64,000 nucleotides of DNA from Aquatica leii (GCA_035610365.1 CM069435.1:61749389-61813388); one strand, 5' to 3'; shown: positions 47,531-58,667, counted from the first letter of the stretch. The notes: generated by a model from the letters alone, not told the origin. Numbers and translations: made by a program.

Positions 47531-48708
47531 CGAGGCGTGTTTCTTCAGTGTTGCATATAGGGCATAGTAGGCGGCGCTAATCACATTTCACTATATTTTT
47601 CTATACTACAGTTTTGTAATTACGTAATTCAGCGTAATGTAGTTTAGGTCATACAGTTCTTCGTCAAAACTCATTGTATGACAGAGAACAACAGTATGTT
47701 AGGTTATTTTATTACAAAATTGTCTATAAATGGTATTGCAAAGTAAGAGCAGTTTGACAGCATCCTAAACATCTCTATAGTTGTGTAGATACAGTATATT
47801 TTTAAATTTGACAAGTTGTTTAAGCAATGGGATTAAACTAAGAAAATTTTTGCGCTATAATTATTTCGAAGACAATTATCTCAACAAGATTGCCTCACCG
47901 AGTTCGTTTCTGTTTTCGGAAATAAAGCACTACAGCAGTCGACAATTTCTCGGCTGTATGGACAATTCAAACGTAAACGGATGAATCTTATAGACAATTC
48001 AAGGGCAGGTGCATTAAAAATTAAATTGCAAAAATTTTGCATAAACACTTAGCGGTAAAAAAATGAGTCTCCCGTTTGATACCGATCTGTTGATAAAAAA
48101 ACATAAACAAGCTAAGGTCAATTGGTGTAAAAAAAACTCTAGACCACTTCAACGCAGAAAACTCTTAAAACGTAAACAGCATTGTCAATTGTGATGAATA
48201 GAATAACTGCTTCCAGAATTGATTCGAGCGCATGAAAAAGTGCATTAATCTTCGTGGAGGATACTTTCAAAAACCATAAAGTATTCAAAAGCTATCTATT
48301 GTTTTGTTCCAGTTCTATATGCAGCACTTAACAGACAATCCACGTACAAGACGTTATAACATATGAGCCAAAGTTATGGTGATGAACAATTTGAGTTAGA
48401 GAATTTTTTAAATTAAAACTACAGTAAATTTTTGTTTTCTGATTATTATAATCAATAGTATTCTTCACATTTAATTACTTTAGTTTAATACGTTCATAGT
48501 TTATTTCATTTAACATACTCGAAAAATCATTTTGAGAACGCTTCTATAATTCATGCTTTGATTAGGTTACATTGAAAGCTATTTTTAGTATTATAAAATT
48601 GTTTTTTTTTTACATATAATAAAACAGAAAATATGAAATGTCTCTTATATCGTTGTCGTCACGTTGGCACAATTTACACTTTTTTGTAGATATGAATGAC
48701 ACGCCTCA
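47531..48708 (+). mobile_element. Mariner element F, 1.18 kb, with TIRs and TA sites
   Basis: The left end CGAGGCGTGTTTCTTC and the reverse complement of the right end (TGAGGCGTGTCATTC) are short inverted repeats. TA borders both sides (47529-47530, 48709-48710). It starts only 20 bp after mariner E ends. Plus-strand coding remnants support the family. Confidence 0.75.
47880..48400 (+). pseudogene. Mariner transposase F, badly decayed
   Basis: LTEFVSVFGNKALQQSTISR, then LYGQFKRKRMNLIDNSRAGA (about 47890-48010) follows the mariner N-terminal pattern (VFGxxAPSxxTVxRWxxxFKRGRxSLxDxxRxGRP). FDTDLLIKKHKQAKVNWCKK (about 48075-48135) fits the block that precedes the first catalytic Asp. Later parts are stop-rich and only hinted at. 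No catalytic residue can be assigned. Confidence 0.6.
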
Positions 48709-48710
48709 TA

Positions 48711-49245
48711 AAAACTAAAGTAAATAAACATTTGAAACAAAAGTAACAGTGTAAATCAGTTTTAGGTATCACTACAAATTTAATGTAATTTGCGGATTTA
48801 TTATACGACGGCTTCCCGTAACAACCTTCGGCGAATCACTGCTCTTGTTATCTAAGCTTTTTATGCTTTTGTAGATTAAGTGGTTCTGTCTTGACTACTA
48901 TTTTGAGTCGCTGTTTTGATTTCTTGTTGAGTAGTAGTTGACGAGGTCCGTGTATATAAAAGTGTGATAAATGACAAAAAACGACAAACCTAGGTATTCG
49001 ATCTTATTTATCAAAAAAACATTCTTGAGGAATATCAATTGAAACTATTATAAGTCCGAATTTTGTAATTTTGTTTATCACAGCATCTAAACTTTGATTG
49101 CGTTAATCCTATGTTTTTCCGAAGATATTGTTAAAATAAGCAGTAACCATCTAATATTTCACAAATAAATTTTTGAAATATTTTTAGAGCCGATAAATAT
49201 CATAAAGTAACCTTAGAAATCTATAATAGTTTTGAAGTATTATAT
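48711..49245. other. Mixed-composition stretch, nothing firmly recognised
   Basis: 48780-48960 is less AT-rich and might be retroelement sequence upstream or downstream of the gypsy scrap, but no motif can be read. Confidence 0.4.
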
Positions 49246-49249
49246 ATGT

Positions 49250-49440
49250 ATTCACCAGCTAGGATCCATACACGTCCTTATATCACTATTGACCCTAGGA
49301 GCTATTACAATTGGATGACCCGAATCAGTTGGCTTTACCATTTCGTTGAGTTACTCTTTCACTCTATCCTTCAGAACTGCTGCAGTTATTCTACCTCCAG
49401 AAATGCACGACACCGCATCTTCCTGTAAGGTAACTTTATA
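49250..49440 (-). pseudogene. Ty3/gypsy reverse transcriptase, N-terminal scrap
   Basis: The minus strand reads VTLQEDAVSCISGGRITAAV, then LKDRVKE, a stop, LNEMVKPTDSGHPIVIAPRV and NSDIRTCMDPSW. This follows the start of the gypsy RT: ...P(x)RR(x)P(x)ALxxxVKxELDxMxxxGVI...S(P/x)(x)VxxxKKNGxxRxCxDPRxLN. The signature K-N-G...R-(I/M)-C-(L/M)-D-P is present as VNSDIRTCMDP. The YxDD catalytic part and other domains are not found. Antisense to the PKC exon. Confidence 0.62.
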
Positions 49441-49899
49441 AAAACTACTTATAATACAAGTTCAACATCCAAAAGCACTTTACAATGTTTTGACATTGTA
49501 TTCTTTACACTGACGAGTTCAATTTTGTTATAGTTCCCAATTAAATTTTTTACGTTCAGGTTTACTATTTTTAATTCACTTGCTGCACTAAGTTCTAGTC
49601 ATGAACTTGGAAATGTATTTTTTTAAACGTAAAACAATATATTTTTTACTTAACTCATATTTACACGCGCTTCTAAGAGTCACACGGCTACACGCGCGGT
49701 GTAGTCTGTACACCGTGGTTATTAAGTTCAATATTAGGCCAACAATTAATACTAATGCTTTGTTTGTCTAAAAAATTAAACAAAGAGTAAAAAAACAATA
49801 ACATTAGCTATTTGTTTTTAACAACAGAAAATATATCTGAATAATGAGGTATGTTTTTAGTTTTCTATATATATATACCTAATGTATTTTTTATGAATG

Positions 49900-51290
49900 T
49901 TTATGCCAGCTATATTCAAAAAAGTGTAAAAAAAAAACACATGGTCCACCTCTGTGATACCCTAGCCACAGAAAATGTCGATTCGATCTGGTCGCCCTGC
50001 CTTGCCCGTCTCTTTGTCAATAGTTTCTTCATTGTGCATAGATATTAGAAACAAAACACTATTATTTACTTTGGACACAGGCGATACTATTATTATTTCA
50101 TATTGGTATCCAAAAAGACAAGATTCTACTATTTTTACTTTGTTAGGTAATAAACTCGCCGGAATCTTTTTTTGTTTTTTCTGAGAGTTCCAATGCAAAC
50201 AATGTTATCGTTTCGAAGTGACAGTACAAGGTCGTAACTGGTGTACTGGGTGTCTATGATTAAATTCTGTTATTTCCCTTTTATATGCTGTGCTAATCTA
50301 TAAACAATGTCGAACGGTTTATTTGAGAATTAAAATAGCCCATATGGTTATTTGTCGCAGTATAATTTTAACAAAGAAGTGTAATATGTCTGTGTTTGTA
50401 ATTGCATATATCTTTAGACCATACTTTGCATGTTTTGTAAGCCTATACTAAAGAACATCTCCCGTAGAATGGTATCCACTTTTCATCAATTGTTACGAAC
50501 TCGGAGTGGAAGTAATGTTTTGGCAACTATCTAGGAATGGTGTCAATATTGAACGCACTGCTTTTAGCTTATATTGACGTTATCAAACGTTTATACCTAG
50601 TAGCATGATCGTCAAACCGGATAGACATCAACCTTCTGGCGAGTTTAGTTTTACTTTATTTCTTGTCAAGACGTCAAGGTTCATAAGACCTAATAGCTTG
50701 TAACAGGTTTTTGCTACCATCATTCCTGTTAGATCTGTTTCCCAAACTTTACGAACATTTGTATGTTGCTAACGTTTCTATCCAAACAAAAAGTCCTATT
50801 ACCGCCATGATTTTTGACATAAAAGTAGTACGAACGTTTCTTAGTCTTGAGTACGGAACATTGTTATTTATTTTTTCATATTCTTTCGATCAGTATAAAT
50901 ATTGGTGCATTTGCTCAGTAATAAATTGATGAAAAGCATCCATTTAGTGTGTAATATTGGTAGCCTTTTTTTCGACCCGGGAAAAACTTTCATTATATTT
51001 TTTGCGGAAACTCAAAAATTTCTTTTTTTCAGAGTTTCAATACTCCACATTGTTTTACTATCCTGTCCGTAAATAAATTCTCTATCGATGTCCTCATCAT
51101 CTGATTCATTACTTGAAGAGCTGCTTTGCTCTGCGTCACCGTAACTTACATGTTCATCCTCCCCATTAGACTCAGTTTCGTCTATATACTCAAATAAGTC
51201 TAATCCCATCTCATCATCTCTATTTTCGCTCAGCTCTTGTAAAACCTTCTCAATAAAGCCATCTCTGATTAATTCAGACCTAAAACAATA
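49900..51290 (-). pseudogene. PiggyBac transposase 1, nearly complete, frameshifted
   Basis: N-terminal acidic region: SELIRDGFIEKVLQELSENR, DEMGLDLFEYIDETES, SSSSSNESDDEDIDREFIYG, QDSKTMWS (51290-51012), typical of piggyBac. The middle, in shifting frames, reads MSIRFDDHATRYKRLI, HYFHSEFVTIDEKWIPFYGR (about 50460-50520; V-T-I-D-E holds the first catalytic Asp), KHAKYGLKIYAITNTD (about 50380-50450), IIDTQYTSYDLVLSLRND (about 50210-50260). The last frame (50198-49962) reads KKQKKIPASLLPNKVKIVES, CLFGYQYEIIIVSPVSKVNN, SVLFLISMHNEETIDKETGK, the C-terminal core. Just before SELIRDG the minus strand has ATTGTTTTAG, an acceptor-like sequence. Stops in the 50.5-51 kb interval make it non-functional. 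Confidence 0.85.
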
Positions 51291-51914
51291 TAAAACGTTT
51301 ATATTTATTATAAAATGAAAAATGCCTTGGTGCAAAGGATCCGAGTGCAGCATTGCTAGCCCCTCTCTTCCACAACAGACATTTTGAAATACTAAATACC
51401 CAGCAAACAAATAAATAGTGCAAACATAAAACATGTCAAGATAATTTTTTTATATTATGAATTATATTATGAATTGAAGTACATATGTTTTTATTTATGT
51501 TTCGATCACGTTCTCACGGTTTGTTTTATATATTGTGTTATCATCATATGTGCATTTATTAAAATCTAAAATAATGCGTTTGCTCGGTAGTGCTACTTGA
51601 AATAATAGATAATGAATAGTGTAAGAATCAATAATACAAATAACAAAAAACGAATCAAATTTTCTAAAAATATGAAAAAAAATACTCACATTTTAATTGA
51701 ATGTAATGCGGTGTATTTCAGGCACCAACCTCACTTTTTTTGAAAGACAGTTGATAAATCAATAACTTTGGTTATAGAAAGGTTGAATCTGAACTGGCCA
51801 TGTAGACGAGATATGAAGGGAGAGGTACTATGAGATGCCAATTCAACAGGAATCGTTTTATTTTAACAGGCTAGCGCCAAATGGTGTACAAAATACACCC
51901 CATTTAAGGGTTAA
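49900..51914 (-). mobile_element. PiggyBac element 1 with recognisable 5' end and TTAA site
   Basis: The right boundary (5' end of the minus-strand element) reads, in reverse complement from 51914, TTAA CCCTTAAATGGGGTGTAT; TTAA (51911-51914) is the obligate piggyBac target and CCC...GGG is a usual TIR form. Just inside is the palindrome GGTGTACAAAATACACC (about 51883-51900). The transposase runs from about 51290 down to 49900. I could not fix the left end; ACTTAACTCATATTTACACG near 49650 is a possible remnant. Confidence 0.75.
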
Positions 51915-52152
51915 TTGAATACACAATTTAAATAAATTTGACCATTTGTTTAAATAACTTACTGCTTGGTATTTTCAACTTAACAAAATTAATAATAATT
52001 TTACCTAACTATCAGTATCTATTTTTTGAATAACATAAACACCTGTAAACAAATTTTTTTAAGAATTTACTTGACTTCAAGGACAAAACTATATGGCCAA
52101 AACAAACTTTTGAAGTATGTTCTGTGTCACTATCATTAATTTTATTCATTTT
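51915..52152. other. Short AT-rich spacer
   Basis: Nothing recognised between the piggyBac end and the foldback. Confidence 0.5.
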
Positions 52153-52245
52153 CCGAGAGTAAGTTCGTCATTTTCTCTTTATTTCTCGCTGTAGTCGTTA
52201 TAAACATATAAGATTACAACAAGAAAATGACAAACTTACTCTCGG
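52153..52245. repeat. 93-bp foldback with 24-bp arms
   Basis: CCGAGAGTAAGTTCGTCATT (from 52153) pairs with AATGACAAACTTACTCTCGG (to 52245), one mismatch in the arm (C/T at GTTC versus GTTT). The loop is about 45 bp. It may be a very short MITE or the joined ends of a larger element. Confidence 0.75.
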
Positions 52246-52289
52246 AATATTGCGTATATATACTATGCACTAAAGTAAACTCCGTCATC

Positions 52290-52960
52290 AAAACCTAGCA
52301 AAGAAAAACTAAATCAGTTCTTTCAAAATCTAAAGTCTGCACATAATAACATTACATTAAAGGAGTTAGAACATTACAGTAATCTAGCCGTTCTTGATGT
52401 ACTGGTGATTAAAAAAAATAATAACAGCAAGTTAAGGCATTCTGTCTATGGAAAGAAAACGCATGCTAACAGATAGTAAACATTTCGTCACCATCCAGTG
52501 CAAAAAACCATCGTTTTGCATACTTTAGTTATACGTATAGAACCAAGGACACACGCTAAACTTTGACCAAACTAAAGTGTTGTCTAGAACTCCTTTATAC
52601 TTTCACAGACTGCGAAACTGTAAAAATAACATCTGTATAATATATACCGGGAAGACTGCTTAAAACTTAGCAAACCTTGATTACCAGTACTACACCCTCT
52701 CAGACAAAGATCAACTTTTTAGAAATTATGCTCAAGCGGTAAAGGAAAGTGAAAGTGCGTTAATTACCCGATCGCTAATGATTTTGCAAAACGTCAGTTT
52801 GTTTGGGTTCAAGACAATACTGCAAAGGCCAAGTTCTACTGCTTGTTTTGGTTCTCAATAAGAAACTAAAAGCAAGTCTAAAAAGTCTGGGTGTTCAACT
52901 ACGACGCGGTCTAAACCGAAAGTCACTTATAATCAAGCTTAGGATTCTATTTAAAATCTT
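52290..52960 (+). pseudogene. Penelope-like reverse transcriptase fragment with tail repeat, copy b
   Basis: The plus strand reads EKLNQFFQNLKSAHNNITLK, ELEHYSNLAVLDVLVIKKNN, NSKLRHSVYGKKTHANR, two stops, then HHPVQKTIVLHTLVIR (52300-52555). This follows the Penelope-like RT thumb region (LPFLDVLV...VYRKPTHTDRYL...SNHHPxQK). About 200 bp later, KRQFVWVQDNTAKAKFYCLF and VWVFNYDAV then TESHL (52785-52935) repeat the tail seen at 3.3 kb and 56.4 kb. The GIY-YIG nuclease that should lie between is not visible, so this copy has an internal loss. Confidence 0.7.
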
Positions 52961-53309
52961 TTTTTAACGTAGGTATAGTATCTTCTAGCCGTCATCTTTA
53001 AAGAACACAAATGAAGTAACACCGTTATTTTTATTATGGTCATTTAGCTTTTTGATATTATTTACATAGTTGCTCAAGGTTTTTGATATACTGATCCATT
53101 TTTTTTATATAATATACTATCTAAGTTTTACTACGTATAGTTTTAATAATTCATGCTTTATACGGTTTTGGAGTAAAACAAAAAGATATCGCATAAAGCA
53201 CAATAACGACACTGATCTTACCTATTGTAGGTTAACCACACACAAACCACGTAGAGATATCTAATGTGAATAGTATTTTAATTTCGTTCTGGCAAAGTAG
53301 ATTTAAATG
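52961..53309. other. AT-rich spacer, nothing recognised
   Basis: The ORF at 53070-53264 carries no motif. Confidence 0.45.
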
Positions 53310-53540
53310 ATTTTAAATGTAAGCTTGTATTTTGAGGAAGTGTTTTCATTACCGCAACATTCTGCCATGAATATGAATCGTTTTGATCAAACTATTTGCA
53401 TCATTTACGACTTACTATAAGACAAGGTCGGTTTTGCGTGCTTTTGAATGTCCGTTTAATTCAAGAAATTCTATAAGATTGAAGAATCATTAATTCAGTT
53501 CAAAGACGTTGTTCTTTTGCATAAATGCTATTCATGTATT
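53310..53540 (+). pseudogene. Probable piggyBac transposase scrap 3
   Basis: The plus strand reads EEVFSLPQHSAMNMNRFDQT, ICIIYDLL, a stop, then KFYKIEESLIQFKDVV. The order resembles piggyBac (E-x-F-S-T-P-x-x...M-S-R-N-R-F ... D-E-S-L-I-x-F-K-G-R), with the catalytic Asp replaced by Glu in I-E-E-S-L. Only about 75 codons with several stops survive, so the call rests on spacing and three short words. Confidence 0.42.
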
Positions 53541-55525
53541 TAAAGATTTTAAACAAATATTGCAATATGTAAATATATTTTATAATAATAAATCAAAATT
53601 AAAATCTAATTACAAATTAAAAAAAAACTATTATTTTCTTTTCAAAAAAATACACTTATAATCTTAACACTACTTAAGCTAAATTTTAAAAAATAATTAA
53701 ATATAAACATTAGTTTTTGTAAGAATGATAGTAATAGAAGTTTTATTTTGTAAGTAATGTTTCAAACTAATTTAGCTTATTTAATAAGTACCTACTCAAA
53801 CTTTTTTTTTAATTAAGTTAATTAAAAATGCTTTAACATACAAAAATAATTTGTATCCAAGAAACAAAAATTACCTCTAAAAGCGATGTAATTTTATTTT
53901 GAAAATTAAATTTAATAAAACATTAAAAAAGCGCAATTACAAAAAATTTTTGTTTTTGTTTTTAAGCTTATTTTATACATTATTAAATTAATTTTTTTAC
54001 GAGGAAAAAGTATCCCCGCAATTTCATCATTAAAATTTAATCTAATCTTTAAATTACCATACGAGAATTTTAATTACTTTTTGTAAAAACGAGGTGAAAT
54101 ATATTTAACGGTTGAAGAAAATCAAAGTGCTGCAAAATCGGGTTGAAACAAAATTGCTTTTAAACACACTCTGTCTACATCATTCCTTAGAAGCTTTTAC
54201 TTTATATAAGCATCTATTTCCTTCTTGTCGCTGTTAATGTTAATTACGTACATACACCCGACCTTTCCTTCATAAAATAAGACAAAAAGTTAATTGTGTT
54301 ACATTATCCTTTGATAAAGTAATTAATTTGCAGAAAACAAAGAAGAATAAAGCTAAGTTTTATGTAATAATCTTTAATCTGATAACACTAATACATAATT
54401 TATTATTGCAAATTAATTTTGAATTGCAAATACATAATACACCCACTTCTAAGTACAAAGCTTTTGTTCGTCATCTATAAACCCCTATGTTGTTTGAATT
54501 ATTTAACAAATTCTAAATTTTTGTTTAGCTATATTTAACTTGTTGATTATTAGTTAATTGAATATTATTCTTATTATTGTCTAAGTAAGAGATTAATTTT
54601 CTTAATTTTAATGTACAAAACTGTTGTTTTAAAATTAAATTTTAAATATTCTTTAATGTTTTATTAGATGCTTTGAAATATTTTCGTAACACGATTTTAA
54701 TTACTTATATTAATTTTTTTTAAACAAGTAATTTTTAAAGTTTTCTAAATATTCTTTCCGTAATAAAATATGAATTTGTTGCCGAAAAATTAGAACCTTC
54801 TCCTGTATTGGAGCTTACCATCAATATACAATTTAACATTATACATTTTCTAAACAAAAATGGATTAAATACTTATAGTAGTACGTTTAAAATTGAAAGT
54901 AATGGTTTTAGTAGAAAAGTAAGCGGAACATAAAAGTAAAAATTTTTAATAAACGATTAAATGTGAACTATTAATTCTCTATTGTGTTTTAGAAAAACAT
55001 TAATTTTTTTGTTAAAATACACATAAATGTATCTATATGTCTTTCAATTCATCGAAGAAAGGCAACGAATGCGTCACCTTTAACTTCTTATATGTTTTTG
55101 ATTGGTTTGTAGAGGTTTAATGACACTGAAATATATCAACTCTACAAAGAAGTACCATGTTGTAATCTGGATTAGATTAAAACAAAACACATCATTTTTA
55201 AAGCATTTGGAGGACACATCTTTTTCAAAACTTAAATTTTTTGTTTCTCAGTTTTTTTTTTTAATTTTTTTGTACAGTTTTTCTACGAGAGTCTAATTGC
55301 AAGTTGCTTCCCCACTTCAATTTACTAAACACACACAAAAGAATTGCTTGGTGTTATTCAAAAATCAATTTCTATTCTCAAATTTAGTCGAACATAAGTC
55401 ATATATTCAAAAAAAAGATAGAATCAAATACTTATCTTTGACTGATTTCATGTCTAATATACTATACTTTACTTAATTTTTAATTTATCTTTACTTGACA
55501 AAATCTTATATAAAAGTATTTAAAA
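53541..55525. other. Very AT-rich stretch, no recognised gene
   Basis: Poly(A)/poly(T)-rich. The ORF at 55102-55296 has no motif. 55300-55520 may be decayed LINE sequence continuing from the next feature, but I cannot read it. Confidence 0.45.
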
Positions 55526-56200
55526 GATTTAAGCCACTTATAAGCTAATCTTATCACACTCACTGAATTTATTTTTGATAGCAGAACCTACTATATCAAA
55601 TGCTTTCTGAAAACTTAGAAAAAGAGCACTTTTTTAATCGTTATATTTAGAACTGTAGTTATTTGTGAAATTCATTTGTATATTAATAGTTTTTCTCTTT
55701 CAAATTTCATAGCGCTTAGTGTACCATGCACATTAAAAAGTCAACTAAAAATAACAACTTTTGTAGGTGAGAGTAAAATCACCGGGTGATAATTGGTTAT
55801 GCTCAAATTGTCATCTTTTTTAAATATCGACACAAACTTTTTGAGGATATCTAAAAAAATACTCATATTGAAGAAGAAAGCCAACAACTCTGCTAATTCA
55901 TTTCAAAATTCTTTAAACATTAACATTTGCATATCATTTGCCCCAACTGACCTGTTTTTTAAAGAATTGATTCTTTTCCATGTTTTTGTTTGATATATAA
56001 TGTTTTTTTTGTTAATTTAACTTACACTCTTCCATAGTTTTAAAAATTGCAAAAATTTACAAATACTTGATTTTACGCATGCTTTATTTTATTCCTAAAT
56101 TGATTAGCAAAATTTAATAAAAATTTATTAACGTCTTCAAATTGGTATAATCTGTTCTAGTCTGTCATATTTCAGTGTCAATAAACTTTAACAAATTGGT
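55526..56200 (-). pseudogene. Jockey/CR1-like LINE reverse transcriptase relic
   Basis: The minus strand reads VNKFLLNFANQFRNKIKHA (about 56060-56115, the linker before RT), NRSVGANDMQMLMFKEF (about 55900-55960; the K-x-x-G-x-D block), ELAELLAFFFNMSIFLDILK and KFVSIFKKDDNLSITNYHPV then ILLSPTKVV (about 55770-55885, the K-G-D...N-Y-R-P-I-S-L-L block), then ALFLSFQKAFDIVG (about 55600-55640, first catalytic block, where L-D-L-S-K-A-F-D is usual). The second catalytic Asp pair and the rest are missing. Antisense to the PKC exon and distinct from the RTE-like element at 37-38.8 kb. Confidence 0.72.
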
Positions 56201-56284
56201 GAAAAACCAAAAATGACTCATTAATTACCGATCTGTATATAACGCTTCAGATTGTTAATTTGTTTCAAAATGACAAAGCTCAGT

Positions 56285-56530
56285 TTCAGTTTCTTCTTGT
56301 GAACCAAAAAAAAAGAAATAAACTTAAACAAACTGGCGAGATATTGTAGCTTGCATCTTCAGAGCGCTAATTGAAGTCAGTTTGTTTGTTTCACAAACGA
56401 CAAAACAACAAAGACCGTATTTAACTGATTTTTTGGCTCACAAGGAAAAACTAGAACCAAGTTATAACATCCGGATGTTCTATTACGATGCTGTCTAAGC
56501 CGAGTCACTTATAGTTCACATTTGTTCTGT
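56285..56530. repeat. Penelope tail repeat, copy c, as an inverted pair
   Basis: The left arm, sense on the minus strand (56293-56345: CTTCTTGTGAACC ... AAACAAACTGGCG), and the right arm, sense on the plus strand (56375-56525: TCAGTTTGTTTGTTT ... TTGGCTCACAAGGAAAAAC ... ACGATGCTGTCTAAGC), are inverted copies of the tail repeat. The GCATCTTCAGAGCGCTAATT junction lies between them. The word order matches copies a and b. Confidence 0.65.
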
Positions 56531-58274
56531 CGATAACTTACAATTAAGATTATTCGGAAATAATCGTTTAAGCTCCGAAACAATATTCTCTTGCAAGAAT
56601 CGTAAATAACGTGCAAAGATCAAATTTTTGGTTATAAATTAAGGCTCTATCAGGATGGATTTTTGAGCAAGTTTAATTTGTTTGTTATAAATTCTACCAT
56701 CAAAATTAAGTGCTATATAGTATAAACTAATGCTTAACTTAGAATCTGTAATTTAATTTGTGTCAATTAATTATTATCTTTCGAACTAAGTAATTTACAA
56801 TTATGTAATTTGATTAAAAACAATTATTGAAATTAAATACTTTTTTTATTTACGTAACTAATATTTAATTATAATTGTAATTAATATGTATTAAATATCA
56901 AAAAATAATTACCACAAATTATAAATTTCATAAAAAATCAAAATGACAAAATACATACACCCTAGTATAAGTAGCACTGATAAAATAGCTATTATTGAAA
57001 AATGACAAACCATTAAACTTTACAGTACATTAGAATTCAATCAATTACATCAAAATAGTGTTATGATATAAAGTAAATGTTATACCGCTATAATACGTTT
57101 TTCGCAAAATTAAAAAAATGCGTTGTTAGATAATATATTTTTATTTACGTTTAGAACGTAAAATATAGAGACATTCTCAAACTTTGAGAATATTCAAAGA
57201 GATTTAAGAAGGTAACAAAATATTCCAGTCAAAGATACAACAAAAGTATACAAAGTAAACTTAGGAAATCGGCTGGAGTACAATAAACTCTTCTATAAGA
57301 ACTAGACGATTATCATACTTTTTAAATTTAAATCTAAATTTGTTTAATACGGAATGATCAATCTCAAGTGTCAACCACGTGACCAAAATGCGTTGGCATC
57401 ATTGATCAGTTGCCAACTATGAAGTAAACTAATGAAGACATTTAAAGTTACTTTTTCTGTGCATTAAAAATGAACATTTTAATTTGATAAATTAATTTAT
57501 TTTCCAGTAAAAAAAAGACTTTAGAATAATAACTCATAACAATTTTAAGTGGACTTCTAAATATTATTAACAACATTTAAACAATAATGTTAACAATATA
57601 CTTTGCATAGTGGTACACTGTTCTTTAAGTAATCAAAAATAGAATATAATAGTGAATTCAGAAACCAACAATCTGCATTACTGAAAATATTTTTCTAAAA
57701 ATCACATACGATAACTTTAGTTATTTATACAACTTGATAACCATATTTACGATTAATTTCCAATTGGTATAATGAATTACTACTAAATAGCATTTTCCTA
57801 CGATTTGTTTAAAATTCTTGAATGGGTAATATATCGTAGCCTCAATACTTATTCTACATCTATTTTTTGTAAATTCAGGAAAACTACACTTGAAATTGAA
57901 ACTCAAAATACGTTTGAATGGTTACGCTTATCTCATTATATACGGTTTCTAAATTTGTAATATTGCTCAAAATAATTATGCATTTAATATTTCTAAAGTC
58001 TATTATCAGACATTATTTGACATCACATTAAGCGTATCAATACATAATTTATTGGTTTTGCTTAAAAATTAGGTTACCTGGCTTGACATCATTATAATAA
58101 AGTAACTCACTGTGGCTGAGATAATGTTTACTACACTACTATTAATAATTAATTACAATAATATAGTTTACATTTTTACTACTGCTTTGTGAAAACAATA
58201 CTTTGATCAACCTGCATAAATTTTAAGACTTCTTTCTAATGTTTTATTTCATTTTCTCTTGTATTTACGGGCTT
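56531..58274. other. AT-rich stretch, nothing recognised
   Basis: No motif-bearing frame. The ORF at 57721-57906 reads like a chance frame. Confidence 0.45.
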
Positions 58275-58667
58275 TTAGGGACTGAGTTGTGATAAATTTA
58301 TATTTTTTTTAGCTCCTGTTTTAATTTTGTGTTGGGAATAGTAGAATATTTTAAATGTTGCTGCTGCAATTTGATAATTGAAAAATTGATTTTGTCGTAT
58401 TTGGATTGCCTTCAACTTATTTTTAGGTATTTTACAGAAACATCTGATAAGACTAAGAAGACTATACGTTTCTAATCTTCTAAAAAATCTTTTGATCACT
58501 GAGAGTGCTGCATCTACTTCTTGCAAATTCTCATGTAATGGCTCAAAAAAATTCTCTTCGATTGTTTTTAAGTTTTTCGAATCGGGTGATTTTAAGAAAC
58601 ATTTAATTTTTGTAGACATAATCGTGTTTTTGTTTTGCAGAACGCAACTATCTTTTAAGTAATACAC
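58275..58667 (-). CDS. Unrecognised 130-codon open frame
   Basis: If translated from the second Met it would begin MSTKIKCFLKSPDSKNLKT and continue with EPLHENLQEVDAALSVIKRF, a plausible amphipathic helix, then a Lys-rich end. I do not recognise it. It has no signal peptide or membrane segment. It is longer than most chance frames in this AT-rich DNA and lies on the same strand as, and downstream of, the pogo-like transposase, so it may be more of that element or chance. No promoter or splice evidence. Confidence 0.2.
   Translation of the reverse strand: MYYLKDSCVLQNKNTIMSTKIKCFLKSPDSKNLKTIEENFFEPLHENLQEVDAALSVIKRFFRRLETYSLLSLIRCFCKIPKNKLKAIQIRQNQFFNYQIAAATFKIFYYSQHKIKTGAKKNINLSQLSP

Noticed and set aside
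49975-50184. Plus-strand 69-codon ORF.
   Set aside because: Shadow of the piggyBac C-terminal frame on the minus strand.
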